DNA of 64,000 bases from Girardinichthys multiradiatus (GCF_021462225.1 NC_061818.1:18745462-18809461); one strand, 5' to 3'; counted from the first letter of the stretch, positions 43,600-56,538 are shown. Numbers and translations are program-made. The notes: generated by a model not told the origin, from the letters alone.

Positions 43600-44867
43600 C
43601 AGGGATTGGACAATGAAACTGAAACACTTGTCATTTTAGTGTGGGAGGTTTCATGGCTAAATTGGACCAGCCTGGTAGCCAGTCTTCCTTGATTGCACAT
43701 TGCACCAGTTAGACCAGAATGTGAAGGTTCAATTAGCAGGGTAAGAGCACAGTTTTGCTCAAAATATTGAAATGCACACAACATCATGGGTGACATACCA
43801 GAGTTCAAAAGAAGACAAATTGTTGGTGCACGTCTTGCTGGCGCATCCGTGACCAAGACAGCAAGTCTTTGTGATGTATCAAGAGCCACGGTATCCAGGG
43901 TAATGTCAGCATACCACCAAGAAGGACGAACCACATCCAACAGGATTAACTGTGGACGCAAGAGGAAGCTGTCTGAAAGGGATGTTCGGGTGCTAACCTG
44001 GATTGTATCCAAAAAACATAAAACCACGGCTGCCGAAATCACGGCAGAATTAAATGTGCACCTCAACTCTCCTGTTTCCACCAGAACTGTCCATCGGGAG
44101 CTCCACAGGGTCAATATACACGGCCGGGCTGCTATAGCCAAACCTTTGGTCACTCATGCCAATGCCATACATCGGTTTCAATGGTGCAAGGAGCGCAAAT
44201 CTTGGGCTGTGGACAATGTGAAACATATATTGTTCTCTGATGAGTCCACCTTTACTGTTTTCCCCACATCCGGGAGAGTTACGGTGTGGAGAAGCCCCAA
44301 AGAAGCGTACCACCCAGACTTTTGCATGCCCAGAGTGAAGCATGGGGGATGATCAGTGATGGTTTGGGCTGCCATATCATGGCACTCCCTTGGCCCAATA
44401 CTTGTGCTAGATGGGTGCGTCACTGCCAAGGACTACCGAAACATTCTTGAGGACCATGTGCATCCAATGGTTCAAACATTGTATCCTGAAGGGGGTGCCG
44501 TGTATCAGGATGACAATGCACCAATACACACAGCAAGACTGGTGAAAGATTGGTTTGATGAACATGAAAGTGAAGTTGAACATCTCCCATGGCCTGCACA
44601 GTCACCAGATCTAAATATTATTGAGCCACTTTGGGGTGTTTTGGAGGAACGAGTCAGGAAACGTTTTCCTCCACCAGTATCACGTAGTGACCTGGCCACT
44701 ATCATGCAAGAAGAATGGCTTAAAATCCCTCTGACCACTGTGCAGGACTTGTATATGTCATTCCCAAGACGAATTGACGCTGTATTGGCCGCAAAAGGAG
44801 GCCCTATACCATGTTAATAAATTATTGTGGTCTAAAACCAGGTGTTTTCAGTTTCATTGTCCAACCC

Positions 44868-44870
<3 letters not shown>
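43600..44870 (+). mobile_element. DD36E-spaced Tc1 transposon A
   Basis: 1271 bp bounded by CAGGGATTGGACAATGAAAC and its near complement (GTCCAACCCCTG end), inserted in a (TA)n run so that the TA duplication cannot be told from the repeat. Its nearest relative is the element at 56541-60526. Short inverted repeats of about 28 bp. Contains one transposase frame broken by a single stop. Confidence 0.9.
43786..44817 (+). pseudogene. Tc1 transposase A, one nonsense codon
   Basis: A 343-codon frame interrupted once, by TGA at 44350-44352 (KHGG then stop, where copy B has KHGGGSV). Upstream and downstream parts are in the same frame. N-terminal helix-turn-helix (ASVTKTASLCDVSRATVSRV), GRKRK linker, and catalytic motifs FSDESTF, YQDDNAPIH and DLNIIEPLW are intact. 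Thirty-six residues separate the second Asp and the Glu, the spacing of the DD36E (Incomer-type) group. First Met at 43786 aligns with copy B. Confidence 0.9.

Positions 44871-44901
<31 letters not shown>
44871..44901. repeat. (TA)n tract between two Tc1 elements
   Basis: About 15 TA units joining Tc1 A to the 5'-truncated Tc1 that follows. Confidence 0.9.
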
Positions 44902-44902
<1 letters not shown>

Positions 44903-44907
<5 letters not shown>

Positions 44908-45988
44908 GAACTGCGGCAGATCAAACCGAGCATCAGAATGGGGAAGAAGGGTAATTTAAGTTACTTTGAACGTGGTATGGTTGTTGGTGCCGGACGGGCT
45001 GCTCTGAGTATTTCAGAAACTGCTGATCTACTGGGATTTTCACGCACTACCATCCCTAGGGCTTACAGAGAATGGTCCAGAAAAGAGAAAATATCCAGGG
45101 AGCGGCAGTTCTGTGGGCGCAAAGCCTTGTTGGTGCCAGAGGTCAGAGGAGAATGGCCAGACTGATTCGAGGTGATAGATAGGCAACAGTAGCTCAAATA
45201 CCCACTCATTACAACCAAGGCATGCAGAAGAGCATCTCTGAATGCACAACACGTCGAACCTTGAGGCGGATGGGCTACACCAGCAGAAGACCACACCGGG
45301 TGCCACTCCTGTCAGCTAAGAACAGGAAACTGAGGCTACAATTCGCACAGGCTCACCAAAATTGGGCAATAGAAGATTGGAAAAACGTTGCCTGGTCTGA
45401 TGAGTCTCGATTACTGCTGCGACATTCGGATGGTAGGGTCAGAATTTGGTGTCAACAACATGAAAGCATGGATCCATCTTGCCTTGTATCAATGGTTCAG
45501 GCTGGTGTAATGGTGGGGGGGATATTTTCTTGGCACACTTTGGGCCTTTAGTACCAATTGAGCATCGTGTCAACGCCACAGCCTACCTGAGTATTGTTGC
45601 TGACCATGTCCATCCCTTTATGACCACAGTGTACCCATCTTCTGATGGTTACTTCCAGCAGGGTAACGCGCCATGTCATAAAGCACAAATCATCTCAGAC
45701 TGGTTTCTTGAACATGACAATGAGTTCACTGTACTCAAATGGCATCCACAGCCACCAGATCTCAATCCAATGGAGCACCTTTGGGATGTGGTGGAACGGG
45801 AGAATCGCATCATGGATGTGCAGCCGACAACTCTGCAGCATCTGTGTGATGCTATCATGTCAATATGGACCAAACTCTTTCCAGTACCTTGTTGAATCTG
45901 TGCCATGAAGGATTAAGACAGTTCTGAAGGCAAAAGGGGGTCCAACCCGGAACTAGCAAGGTGTACCTAATAAAGTGGCTGGTGAGTG
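44903..45988 (+). pseudogene. 5'-truncated Tc1 with DD36E spacing
   Basis: Starts abruptly after the TA tract, 36 bp before the transposase ATG (44939), so the left terminal repeat is missing. The right terminal repeat (TAATAAAGTGGCTGGTGAGTG, ending 45988, then TA) is present. Fragments read MGKKGNLSYFERGMVVGAGR, the helix-turn-helix, NVAWSDESRLLLRHSDG, then YFQQGNAPCHKAQ and PPDLNPMEHLWD. The second catalytic Asp is replaced by Gly (QQGNAP for QQDNAP), and there are at least two frameshifts (near 45160 and 45520). Different family from Tc1 A. Confidence 0.88.
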
Positions 45989-45990
45989 TA

Positions 45991-48970
45991 TAGTATATCG
46001 TTTCTTGATGTGTTTTGTTTTTCCTGCAACCACTGACAACATAGAAACTCTAGCAATAAGCATGGTCACTAAATGGGATAGTAGAAAAATAACATATTAA
46101 CTATTTACAGTATATATGGTGTGTTAGATGCTTAAAAGTTTGTGTTCCCTCAACCATTCCCAAACCCTTGGGGAAGACTATTCTATGGTCTTCAGAAGTT
46201 CTCATTTCAGCTTGTAATTTTGACACAAAAAGAACATGCTGCAGCATCAAAAATGGAAAGTATTGCTTTAAAAATGTGTTTGAATTCATTTAAAAATGCT
46301 TTACATTGTCAAATATTTAATATACCACAGACATCTTTGTTGTTGGAACAGATCGCCACTAAAACTGCCAATATTTGCAGGATAAAAGCAAAAAAGAGCA
46401 TGTACATTTTTGTATATAGCATTGATTTTGAAGACTCTATATGGCTTACAAGTGAGGAGAGTAGAAAAACTGAGAATTTCTCAAAGTAAGCTTGTGTCAG
46501 GCCTTAAGTAATTTGCCAACTGGTTTGACTTTCCTTTTGATTGCTATGATTGTTATTATTGCTATTCCCAGTAATCGCCAGAGACTTAAGTTCCACTCAG
46601 TGGTTTAATGAACATACATGTGTATTTATTAGTTATTCACACAACATCAATTTTTGCTTACAAACAAGACATATTTCACATACCTGTTAAACTGTGTTTG
46701 GCTTTGTAAAACAAGAGTATATCGGTGTTACTGCTGCAGAGACAGTAGGTGCTTTGCAAACAGATGCACCCTTGGCAGGATAGATCTAATAAAGTTTCCT
46801 TCTTTGCAATAGGAAGACAAACAATGGAATAAACTTGAGCATTGGCAACACTCTTGCAATTATACTCTAAATGCAACAGCTGAAAAATTTATGTGGCTGT
46901 TAAAAACATTGTAGCTGGTACCTGGCTACCCGAGAGCTTTTTATATTGGACATTTGTGCTTTTGGTGTTTTTTGTTGGAGTCCAGTATTAAGTCAGGAAC
47001 TATAGGGCAACAACAAATAAAAATAGACTTATTTACATATTTTTTATTTGCTTGCTGATACCAAACACCAATCTTAATTATCTTGGATTCGCACAAAGGA
47101 CTGTGAAAGGCTTAAAAGGACAAATAACATATTTTTGGAGCCTCATTGTACCCTTTACTGAGAACAGTCACTCAGAAAGGATCAATTATATAGCATCCTT
47201 GAAACGCTTGGAAATGTTTGTCCCATTTTCTCCACCACATGTGTTTGCAGCCTTGGATCTTAAGTGTATTAATGAAAGTATATATTAGCCTGGCCAAGGT
47301 CAATACTGTATGAGGGTATTTCTTTGTTATTTATGTCTAGCAACCTTGTAACTGAAATAAACGTTAATTAGGGCATGCATTTTCAGCCTGTTAGATAATG
47401 GTAGTCACACAGGCCTCAAATATTATAGCTTAGGTCACATTCATGCAGATCTACAGGAAGCTTCTTGACATTCAAATACCTGTGTATTTATTGGCAGTGC
47501 ATGATATCTTGAGACCTATATGACAAAACATTTCCTGATGCAGGAGCGCAGTCACATAGACGTGCATTTAGTAATTTAGCCTACAACAACTTCAGTGACT
47601 GATGGTCTTCCTCACAACTCATTTCATTATTCTCATGCTTTTTACCTATTAGGTTTTGGTATGAGGTGCTTTTTACAAATTGATCGAATGGTTATACCAA
47701 TTACTTTCAATACCGAGGAGTTTGAGCACTAGTTATTTTTATATGTGTGATATAAGTCAGCACATGGATTAAGGACGTAGAGCTCTTTTATCCTCTTAGG
47801 ATGCAGTAAGTTACTAATAGGAACCTCCCAGACATAAATGTGTAGATATAACTCATGGTCTTTTTCATATTTTTTCCATGACACCCTTGTTGTACCCTCT
47901 TTTTTTCATGTACTGAGGATATTGGTACATTTTTTTAAAAATATAAGGACATTGTTGGCATGCAGTTTATGAAATAAACTCTTGGTGAAAATCCTTGTAC
48001 ACATAAACAAACCTTCTGCAGATTAACAAGTCAGTGAGAATTATCCCAAGGTCATGGATTGAACGTTCACAGGATAAGAAGTGAGGAGGATTTGTGTTGC
48101 TCCATCATCCTTTGATTTGTGTCTATCACTATGTCAAATTATGGTTGCCCTCCTGACTGCCAGACACCAGAAAAAGGACAGAGTTGAGTCACATAATTGC
48201 TTTAGCGCAATAATAAATCACAACAATATGAAACACACAATCATTTATGACATATTTACAGTTCTACTCAGAGGATTACAAACATTTACAACAGGTTTTA
48301 ATTATTTACAGTTCATTTTCAAAGGAAACAGGGGCAGATTGGGACAGAAAACAGCTCTGCAATTTCTACTGAGTAGACCCACTATGTAGATGCATACCAA
48401 CAGCCACCAACAGGGTTATCCTGATATCTCCATATTTCACAATATTTATTTTGATGCTCATGAGGAAAAAAGCTTCGGTCCACATCATGTGCATGTTGCT
48501 TATTTCATGAATCTCCATGGTTTTAAAGACATCCTTCCAGCCTTTCATTCCAATTACAGAGGGACTTGCTTTATCTGTACAATATAGTCTATTGTTGTCA
48601 ACTGAGGATGTGAGCCATTGACGCCATCTTAGCATTTACACACTTTTTATAGAGAAAGGATTTTAGGTTGTGGTGTTTAAAATGTTAAAGCTTCATCCTG
48701 GGACATTTTTGCCCTCTTCCTGTTTCTTTTATGCTGCATTTACTTTTATCCTGAATAAACAAGTGACTACAATTTAAATTTTAGGGTAGTTTAGTGATCT
48801 TTATCCTCAACGTTATATGTAGGTGTTACCTAAAGTAAAATCATTTGTCCAGTTTATTTATTTGATATTTTAATACAATATTACATGTTTGTTAATATTG
48901 AATACATGATAATGATGATAATTGAATGATGATAAAATAATTCAATTAATAGTTCGGATGCGGTTTGATT
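45991..48970. other. 3.0 kb without recognised genes
   Basis: AT-rich; frames at 46142-46489, 47052-47288 and 48081-48389 have no domains, and no named repeat was seen. Confidence 0.45.
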
Positions 48971-48974
48971 AATT

Positions 48975-50671
48975 TGTTGTAATTATGAATATGAATATAT
49001 TATTTAATATTTAATATTAATACTTTAATATTTTATTCAATAATATTTCGGTCTGTTAAGGGTTGTCCTGTGAATACCAGCCCAGTAAGGCGATGGTATT
49101 AGGACAAAATAGAAAGGTGTGAGATGAGCTCTGACATTATTGAACAGCAGAACTCTGCACACACATGGAATGAATTCACACAATTTCTTAAAATACAAGA
49201 ATTTATTAACAAAAATAAGTCAACTCAAAGTCAAACATATTTCAATCAACAAACTCTTTACTATGCTAAAACAATCCAACTAAACTACCAATCAGAATTA
49301 AAGAATAGGGAAGACTAATGGGCTATGTACAATATAAACAAGTTCATTAAAGATGATTGAAAACCATGATGTGATGCAACATTACCATGCATGTTTATGT
49401 TTGAGAACCAAGGATTATCTTGAAGAATCTGGAAATGAAGTTAAGTTAGCCTTGGAACCAACTTAGGCAATAATCAGCATACCTTTCGACAACCATTCAC
49501 AATGCAAGATCAGATAAAAAAAATATTATTGTAATAAAATAATGTTTTAAAGAAAGATCTGCTGAATAAAACCAACTTTCTGGATGATTAATTCTCAACG
49601 GTTTCTCATTAGCTGCCTTTATTTATTAAAATAATATTTAAAGAAATATTATTAAGAAAATGGTAAAATACTTAAGGAAATATTTTGGAAAAGAGCCAGA
49701 TCTTTCTGGAGAAATGGGGCTTAATGGTGTTTATTTAGTTATTAAGTTTAGTAAAATAATATTTAGGGAAATATTATTTTACTGGATTGAAAACTAACAA
49801 CCTTTTTGGGTAAATGATAATTTACCCTTAGTAGGCGAGCACGTGTTCTTAGCTGTTAGCGGTTGGAGCTAACAAAAGAATCTTATTGCTTAGCATCCGA
49901 ATCAAACACATACATTTAAAATACCGTTAATAAAAGGGTTAAAATGGTGTTTAAAATCACCCTTTAAATAAAGTTTCTCTTAACTTTAAAACAAACACAG
50001 AACACAAAACTGAGCACGTGCTGAGCAGATAACCTGCTAGCACTAAGATAGCTGAGTTTCACACAAACAAAACCAAACTTCATAAAACAAAAAAACGTTT
50101 AGATTATTTCATCCTACTAAATTACTTCTATCTCTCTCTGCCCAAACCACCTAACCTCTCGCTCTGTCCGCCGACCAAACTGCACAGTTACTGCCATAAC
50201 CACGGTCATGCGTCCCATTGTCCTTCCTTTGGGAAACTGCTTCACTGGGCTTGCTGGGAACTCTCTGGAAACAGGGTTTGCTTCTGTAGATCTCAGAGAG
50301 AAAGTCAAGCAACGCTTGTACCTTAATTACCCCCTTTCATGAATGAATACCGGATACACAAACAGAAATTAATTTGTACTTAACTTAGTGCATATGACCG
50401 CGTAATCGTTTGACACTCTTGGATCCAGCTTAAGGAGTTATGTCTGTTTGCCTGCAAAGAGACATTGGCGCGCTGTGCCTCTCCTGTCCCAATCCTCTAG
50501 AGACCGGCATGGAAGAGATCGATTCATTGGAAAGGCGGGGTTTATATTCGGACAGTGACATCACGGGAAGTCCGCTGTCTGGCTGGAAGTAGGTTGATGC
50601 AATTTATTTTTAAAGTTCCAGAAAAGTTTGTGCCGGACTTTTATGTTGTAACCATGGCTGTGATCCCAACA
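48975..50671 (-). mobile_element. TG...CA solo LTR-like element, copy 2
   Basis: Inverted relative to copy 1 (23231-25131). Read on the minus strand it starts TGTTGGGATCACAGCCATGG and ends in a TTACAACA-type terminus. Shared blocks include the GGTATTAGGACAAAATAGAA region (49094-49113) and GGTTGTCCTGTGAATACCAG (49061-49080). The immediate flanks (AATT and ACTC) do not match, so its target duplication is lost or the ends are rearranged. Confidence 0.75.
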
Positions 50672-51154
50672 ACTCACTTTTTCGGCTTTTCCATTAGTGA
50701 CAATTTTGTGGAACTGGTGCTACTTTTAGTACCTGCTTCGGTTGGTTAGGAGTGGGAGTCACTAGTCATAGCATATTTCACTAATATCTTCAACTGTTAA
50801 ATTGTTTTACTCTGGGCTTATTGTGTGTATGAGCACTATAATAGCAAGCTATGATTAGGTAGTGTAAGATTACCCTCATATGTCCTCTAGTTTGTATCAT
50901 TCCATTTGATACAGCATGGCTTCCCTCTCTCTTCTGTATTTATCCTTAGTTCTTTATGCCCAGAGCCTTCTCTGGCTCTCCTCGTTCACTATGAGTCTTA
51001 CAACAGCCATAAAGAGTAGCAGTCTAGGGTGTTGTGTTTTTTGTCTCTAAATCACATCACTTTGGACCATGGGGGCACCTTGCTATTAACAATACCGCCC
51101 CCATTGAGATAGGGATCAATTGTAGTGGAAACTGAATCAAACAATGTTAAACTG
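50672..51154. other. Spacer between opposed LTR copies
   Basis: The first 80 bp (GTGGAACTGGTGCTACTTTT, AGTACCTGCTTCGGTTGGTT) look like part of a teleost MITE end. The rest is not recognised. No retroviral internal sequence (no PBS, gag or pol trace). Confidence 0.4.
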
Positions 51155-52119
51155 TGTTGGGACCACAGCCATGGGTGAAAGGCCAGTACGAAAACTGTTG
51201 AAAACTCAGCCATCTTAGTGCTAGCAGATTATCTGCTCAGCACATGTGCTCAGTTTGTGTTCTGTGTTTGTGTTTTTTTTAAGTTAAGTCAAACTTTATT
51301 TAAAGGGTGACTCAGAAGATCGGCCATAACGCGCCGTCCATACTTATGCATTTTAACCCTTTTATTTATGGCATTTTCAAGGTATGTGTATGATTCTGAT
51401 GATAAGCTATAAGCTTCTTTTGTTAGCTCCAACCGCTAACAGCTAAGAACACGTGTTTGCCTACTTAAGATCATTTACCCAAAAAGGTTGTTAGTTTTCA
51501 ATCTAGAAAATAATATTTCCCTAAATATTATTTTACTAAACTTGAAAACGAAGTAAACACCATTAAGCCCCATTTCTCCAGAAAGATTTGGTTCTTATTC
51601 AAAATAATATTTCCTTAAATATTATTTTACTATTTCCTAAATAATATTTTTTTAAATATTATTTTCATAAATAAAGGCAGCTAATTAAACACCGTTGAGA
51701 ATTGGTCATCCAGAAGGTTGGTTTTATTCAGCAAGTCACTCTTTAAAATATTATTTTATTAAAATAATATTTTATCTAATCTTGCATTGTGAATGGTTGT
51801 CTAAAGGTATGGCAATTATTGCCTAAGTTAGTTCCAAGACTAACTTAACTTCAATTCCAGATTCTTCAAGATAATCCTTGGTTCTCAAACATAAATAACA
51901 TTGCATGATAAAGTTCATTCTGTGTGTGTACAGAGTTTTGCTGTTCAATAATGTCAGAGCTTGGCTCATCCCTTCCAATTTTGTCCTAATACCACCACCT
52001 TATTGGGCTTGTATTTACAGGACAACCCTTAACAGACCGAAATATTATTGAATAAAATATTAAAGTATTAATATTAAATATTAAATAATATATTCATAAT
52101 TATATTCATAATCACAACA
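51155..52119 (+). mobile_element. TG...CA solo LTR-like element, copy 3
   Basis: 965 bp, same orientation as copy 1, starting TGTTGGGACCACAGCCATGG and ending CACAACA. ACTG flanks it on both sides (51151-51154 and 52120-52123), an independent 4-bp target duplication. An internal deletion after about 51205 removes most of the region corresponding to 23290-24050 of copy 1. Confidence 0.82.
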
Positions 52120-52139
52120 ACTGGAAAAGGGGCAAAAGT

Positions 52140-52713
52140 CTCCCTACCCTCCTATATTGAGTTCAGTGCAGCTCAGACTCCTCATGCCTTCTCCATGAAT
52201 TTTGTGAACTGCATCCATCAGGCAAATAGTACCACAATAGATCTTGATGATACCCCATATTCTGTATGGGATTTAGGCAAGTCTTCCATTCATACAGGAT
52301 CATAGATATGTTGTCATTAAGCAAGGTGTTCATGCTTTCAGTAGAATTGGCAGGTGCCAAATTCTTCTGGAAAAGATATCAGCATCTCCATAAAGCTTGC
52401 CAGCTGAGGAAAGCATGTAGTGCTCTAGATTTTGCTGTAGATGGCTGAGCTGACTTTGAACTTGAGAAAACGCAGTAGGTGAACAGATGATATGACTCCA
52501 CAAATAATCACTGGCTGTGGCAACTTGACACTGGACTTCAAGCAGCTTGGCCTCTCCACTCTCGTCCACTCTCTAGAGGATGAAATTCAAAGTTTACATT
52601 CATCTGAAAATAGGACGTTTTGACCCTCAAGCAAAAAGACCAGCCTGTTTTCTCCTTAGCCCTCTTCTGCCATTATCTCTGACTCAAAATTGGCACAACA
52701 TTGCATGTGTATA
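52140..52713 (-). pseudogene. Old Tc1 relic, left part
   Basis: Minus-strand frame 52330-52569 reads KLLEVQCQVATASDYLWSHI then LEHYMLSSAGKLYGDADIF, matching the region between the first and second Asp of the DD34E copies (LEHFMLPSAEKLYGDEDF). It is interrupted by the DD38E Tc1 and continues at 54322-54480. Confidence 0.8.
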
Positions 52714-54321
52714 CAGTACAGACCAAATGTTTGGACACACCTTCTCATTCAAAGAGTGGTCTTTCTTTTCATGACTATGATTATTGTAGCTTCATGCTGA
52801 AGGCATCAAAACTATGAATTAACACATGTGGAATTATATACTGAACAAAAAAGTGTGAAACAACTGAAAATATGTTTTATATTCTAGGTTCTTCAAAGTA
52901 GCCACCTTTTGCTTTGATTACTGCTCCGCACACTCTTGGCATTCTGTTGATGAGCTTCAAGAGGTAGTCACCTGAAATGGTTTTCACTTCACAGGTGTGC
53001 CCTGTCAGGTTTAATAAGTGGGATTTCAAGCCTTATAAATGGGGTTGGGACCATCAGTTGTGTTGTGCAGGAGGTGGATACAGTACACAACTGATAGTCC
53101 TACTGAATAGACTGTTAGAATTTGTATAATGGAAAGAAAAAAGGCAGTTGAGTAACAAAAAACGAGTGGCCATCATTACTTTAAGAAATGAAGGTCAGTC
53201 AGTCCGAACAATTGGGAAAACTTTGAAAGTGTCCCCAAGTGCAGTCGCAAAAACCATCAAGCGCTACAAAGAAACTGGCTCACATGAGGACCGCCCCAGG
53301 AAAGGAAGACCAAGAGTCACCTCTGCTGCGGCCAATAAGGTCATCCGAGTCACCAGCCTCAGAAATCGCAGGTTAACAGCAGCTCAGATTAGAGAACAGG
53401 TCAATGCCACACAGAGTTCTAGCAGCAGACACATCTCTAGAACAACTGTTCTAGAGAGGAGACCGTGTGAATCAGGCCTTCATGGTAAAATAGCTGCTAG
53501 GAAACCCCTGCTGAGGACAGGCAACAAGCAGAAGAGACTTGTTTGCAATGGACATTAGACCAGTGGAAAGCTGTGCTTTGGTCTGATGAGTCCAAGTTTG
53601 AGATCTTTGGTTCCAACCACCGTGTCTTTGTGCGGCACAGAAGAGGTGAACGGATGGACTCTACATGCCTGGTTCCCACCGTGAAGCATGGAGGAGGAGG
53701 TGTGATGGTGTGGGGGCGCTTTGCTGGTGACACTGTTGGGAATTTATTCAAAATTGAAGGCATATTGAACCAGCATGGCTACCACAGCATCTTGCAGCGG
53801 CATGCTATTCCATCCGGTTTGTGTTTAGTTGGACCATCATTTATTTTTCAACAGGACAATGACCCCAAACACACCTCCAGGCTGTGTAAGGGCTATTTAA
53901 CCAAGAAAGAGAGTGATGCGGTGCTGCGCCAGATGACCAGGCCTCCACAGTCACCGGACCTGAACCCAATTGAGATGGTTTGGGGTGAGCTGGACCGCAG
54001 AGTGAAGGCAAAAGGGCCAACAAGTGCTAAGCATCTCTGGGAAAGACTGTTGGAAAACCATTTCAGGTGACTACCTCTTGAAGCTCAACAGAATGCCAAG
54101 AGTGTGCGTAGCAGTAATCAAAGCAAAAGATGGCTACTTTGAAGAACCTAGAATATAAGACATATTTTCAGTTGTTTCACACTTTTTTGTTCAGTATATA
54201 ATTCCACATGTGTTAATTCATAGTTTTGATGCCTTCATTGTGAAGCTACAATATTCATAGTCATGAAAATAAAGAAAACTCTTTGAATGAGAAGGAGTGA
54301 CCAAACTTTTGGTCTGTACTT
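52714..54321 (+). mobile_element. DD38E-spaced Tc1 transposon
   Basis: Bounded by CAGTACAGACCAAATGTTTG (left; TA at 52712-52713) and its worn complement ending near 54321, where the expected TA is lost. Inverted repeats approach 200 bp and share CTCTTTGAATGAGAAGG and TTCAAAGTAGCCA. It sits inside an older Tc1 relic of opposite orientation. Confidence 0.88.
53148..54070 (+). pseudogene. DD38E Tc1 transposase, frameshifted
   Basis: Two frames make one transposase. Frame one (53148-53558) has the helix-turn-helix SVRTIGKTLKVSPSAVAKTI and the GRPR linker (HEDRPRKGRPRVTS). A short deletion near 53548 shifts to frame two (53543-54070) with VLWSDESKFEIFG, KHGGGGVMVWG, FIFQQDNDPKHTS and SPDLNPIEMVWGEL. 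Thirty-eight residues separate the second Asp and Glu, the DD38E (Intruder-type) spacing. All three catalytic residues survive; the C-terminus ends at LLENHFR with a stop somewhat early. Inactive because of the frameshift. Confidence 0.9.
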
Positions 54322-54480
54322 TGGTCTGTGTGGCTCTTATCACTTTTGGTTGTGCATAATTTTCTACCACACTTTTTCTCTCCACTTAACTTTCCATTTA
54401 TTACGCTTGCATACACCGATTTGTGAAAAACCAGCTCCTTTAATACAGACCTTTTCTGGCTGAAATACAAATTGTATTTT
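54322..54480 (-). pseudogene. Old Tc1 relic, right part
   Basis: Minus-strand reading gives FHKSVYASVINGKLSGEKKC then GRKLCTTKSD, matching the N-terminal SGKSVGRKKCGRKRCTT of the DD34E copies. It completes the relic begun at 52140-52713. Confidence 0.8.
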
Positions 54481-56538
54481 TTAATGTTTAGTTTTCAAAT
54501 GGTCTAATGTTCTGTGATATTGCATTTTGGGACCAATAATCATCTAAATTAACAAAAATATATTCCTATGTTTGCAATGAAAATATATACTTTGAGTTTC
54601 ACTTTATTTGTTACTGAAGTATTGAAATAGATTAACTTTAAATTATTTAACTGGATGTAAGTGCTTTATTTGTATGTGTTTTATCTATCTGTTTTTATCT
54701 ATTTAATAATTTTTTTAATGTAGTGTTATGGATCCTGGATAAAACCATGTCTTGTTTTATGACATGCTATTTTGTTTGCAATAAATAACAATAAATTGAA
54801 AAGGAGAGAGTAGTTAAAATGTTTATATTATTGTATATCTTTGTATTTGAGTTTGAAACATGATCTATCTGAAATTCCCCTTGTGTGTAAGCTTCATTTT
54901 ACAAACATTACGGACTTAAAACTCATAAATACCACTTCCATTTCAGCACCCGAGAGAAATTACGAGATAAATTATTTCCCATTTCAATGTGTAGCCACAG
55001 AAGCCCCTTACCCTTTAACTGCAATCTTTCTCGTCCCAAGAAAAACCCCTTGAGACTAGGAGGAAACAGCTGTGTGGGAGACCTCTGATCTAAGCCTTGC
55101 TTGGTCCAGTCTGAGATTATTTGCATAGATGAAATAAAACATGTCAAAGGCAAAGGCCACATCATGCAAGTTACATAAACTGCTGCACTGTACTCAGTGG
55201 CAGCCCCGAAACTCCGACATGACAGCAGAGATGTGCAGATTAATTCATGTGTTTTCATGGTGTCATGTAAGCTCAAGCTGCAAACTGCAATATGCAAATA
55301 AAATATTATAAGTACAGAGATACAACATAGAAAGTGGCAAGCCTGTTGTGATTATTGAATATCTCAGAGAAAATAATAGGAATGTTTATGTAAACATATT
55401 CCCTTTTTTTATCTATTCAAATGTGGCTCTTTTTTGACGTCAGTGCTTCTTTGTGCTGTGGTGCAACGCAACACTGCTATCTTCTGTCTTCAAAAGTAAC
55501 TGCAAGACTGCAGCAAATTGAAGTGATGTGAAGAAGTGATCTTTGATGTCTCTAGTTTCCTCTTTATCTGATGCAACTTGCTGATTCATCTTGTTACAAA
55601 AAGATAAATTGTTCTTTGATCCAGAGAATGGGCTGATAATGCATATATTCTTGTATCTCTGCATGCTTCTGTTTTGACTGAAATCCTGACCAAAGGCAGA
55701 ATTCTTTTTTTTTGGTTTTGGTCTGTGGAAAGTATTCTGAGAAATTTCCTCTTCTTATGCTGTTTTTTTGCCTGTTCCATTTGTATACATCACCTATGTA
55801 TTTGCATTGCATTTCCTTCTACTGCAGACAATCATTCATAAACTGTAGCAAGAATCTTGATGGTGATGATTTCTGTCTCGTTATTTATTTTTATATTTTC
55901 TATCAGCCAACTGTGCCTTTTTTCCTTCTATCCCAAATCTATTATCCCCCGTTATTTTCCCCAGTGTCTGTCAATTTCTACTCCCATGGCATTTCTCTCT
56001 CTCCCTCCAGTTTTATCTGGCTCTGTCTGACGTCATGCTAACTGCAGTGCAAGATTCTGGTCTTCCTTGACACCACACATAATTCTAACACAGGTGAGCA
56101 CCTTAAAAAAGTAGAGCAGGAGGAAAGACATGACAAAAGATGATAGAGCCACACCCAGACTGTTGTGACATTTCAGGTGAATGAACTGCTTGGACCACTG
56201 GGCAGCAAACTGCAGGCAAGGTTGATGGCTTCAGCATCTTTAATAATGTGAGTCACTCTGGCATGGTGCGGCAGACAAGCATGCAGGCTGGGCAGGCGGT
56301 TTAAAAAGAGAGGACTGCCATACTGATGTGTCAGCACTCAGAAGTAGAAGGCAAAGCAGTTTGAGTAACAGAGAGACTGATGAGACAGTAAAAATGAAAT
56401 TATTTTTAAGAACCAAGAAGAACCTTTGAATGAGCAGATGTCAGTGGGAAAAAACACAACACAAGAGAAGAGAAAGCAGCAGGAGCTGAGGGGTAACATG
56501 TTGTGCAAGTGCCATGACTTGCAACATGTGGTTACATG
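54481..56538. other. 2.1 kb without recognised genes
   Basis: AT-rich with short frames only (54841-55053, 55712-56041 and others), none with domains or splice context that I could support. Confidence 0.45.

Noticed and set aside
43548..44153. 201-codon minus-strand frame, with its twin at 57257-57787
   Set aside because: Antisense shadow of the DD36E Tc1 transposases.
48975..52119. Complete provirus between LTR copies 2 and 3
   Set aside because: The two copies are in opposite orientation and the 483-bp spacer has no retroviral coding sequence.
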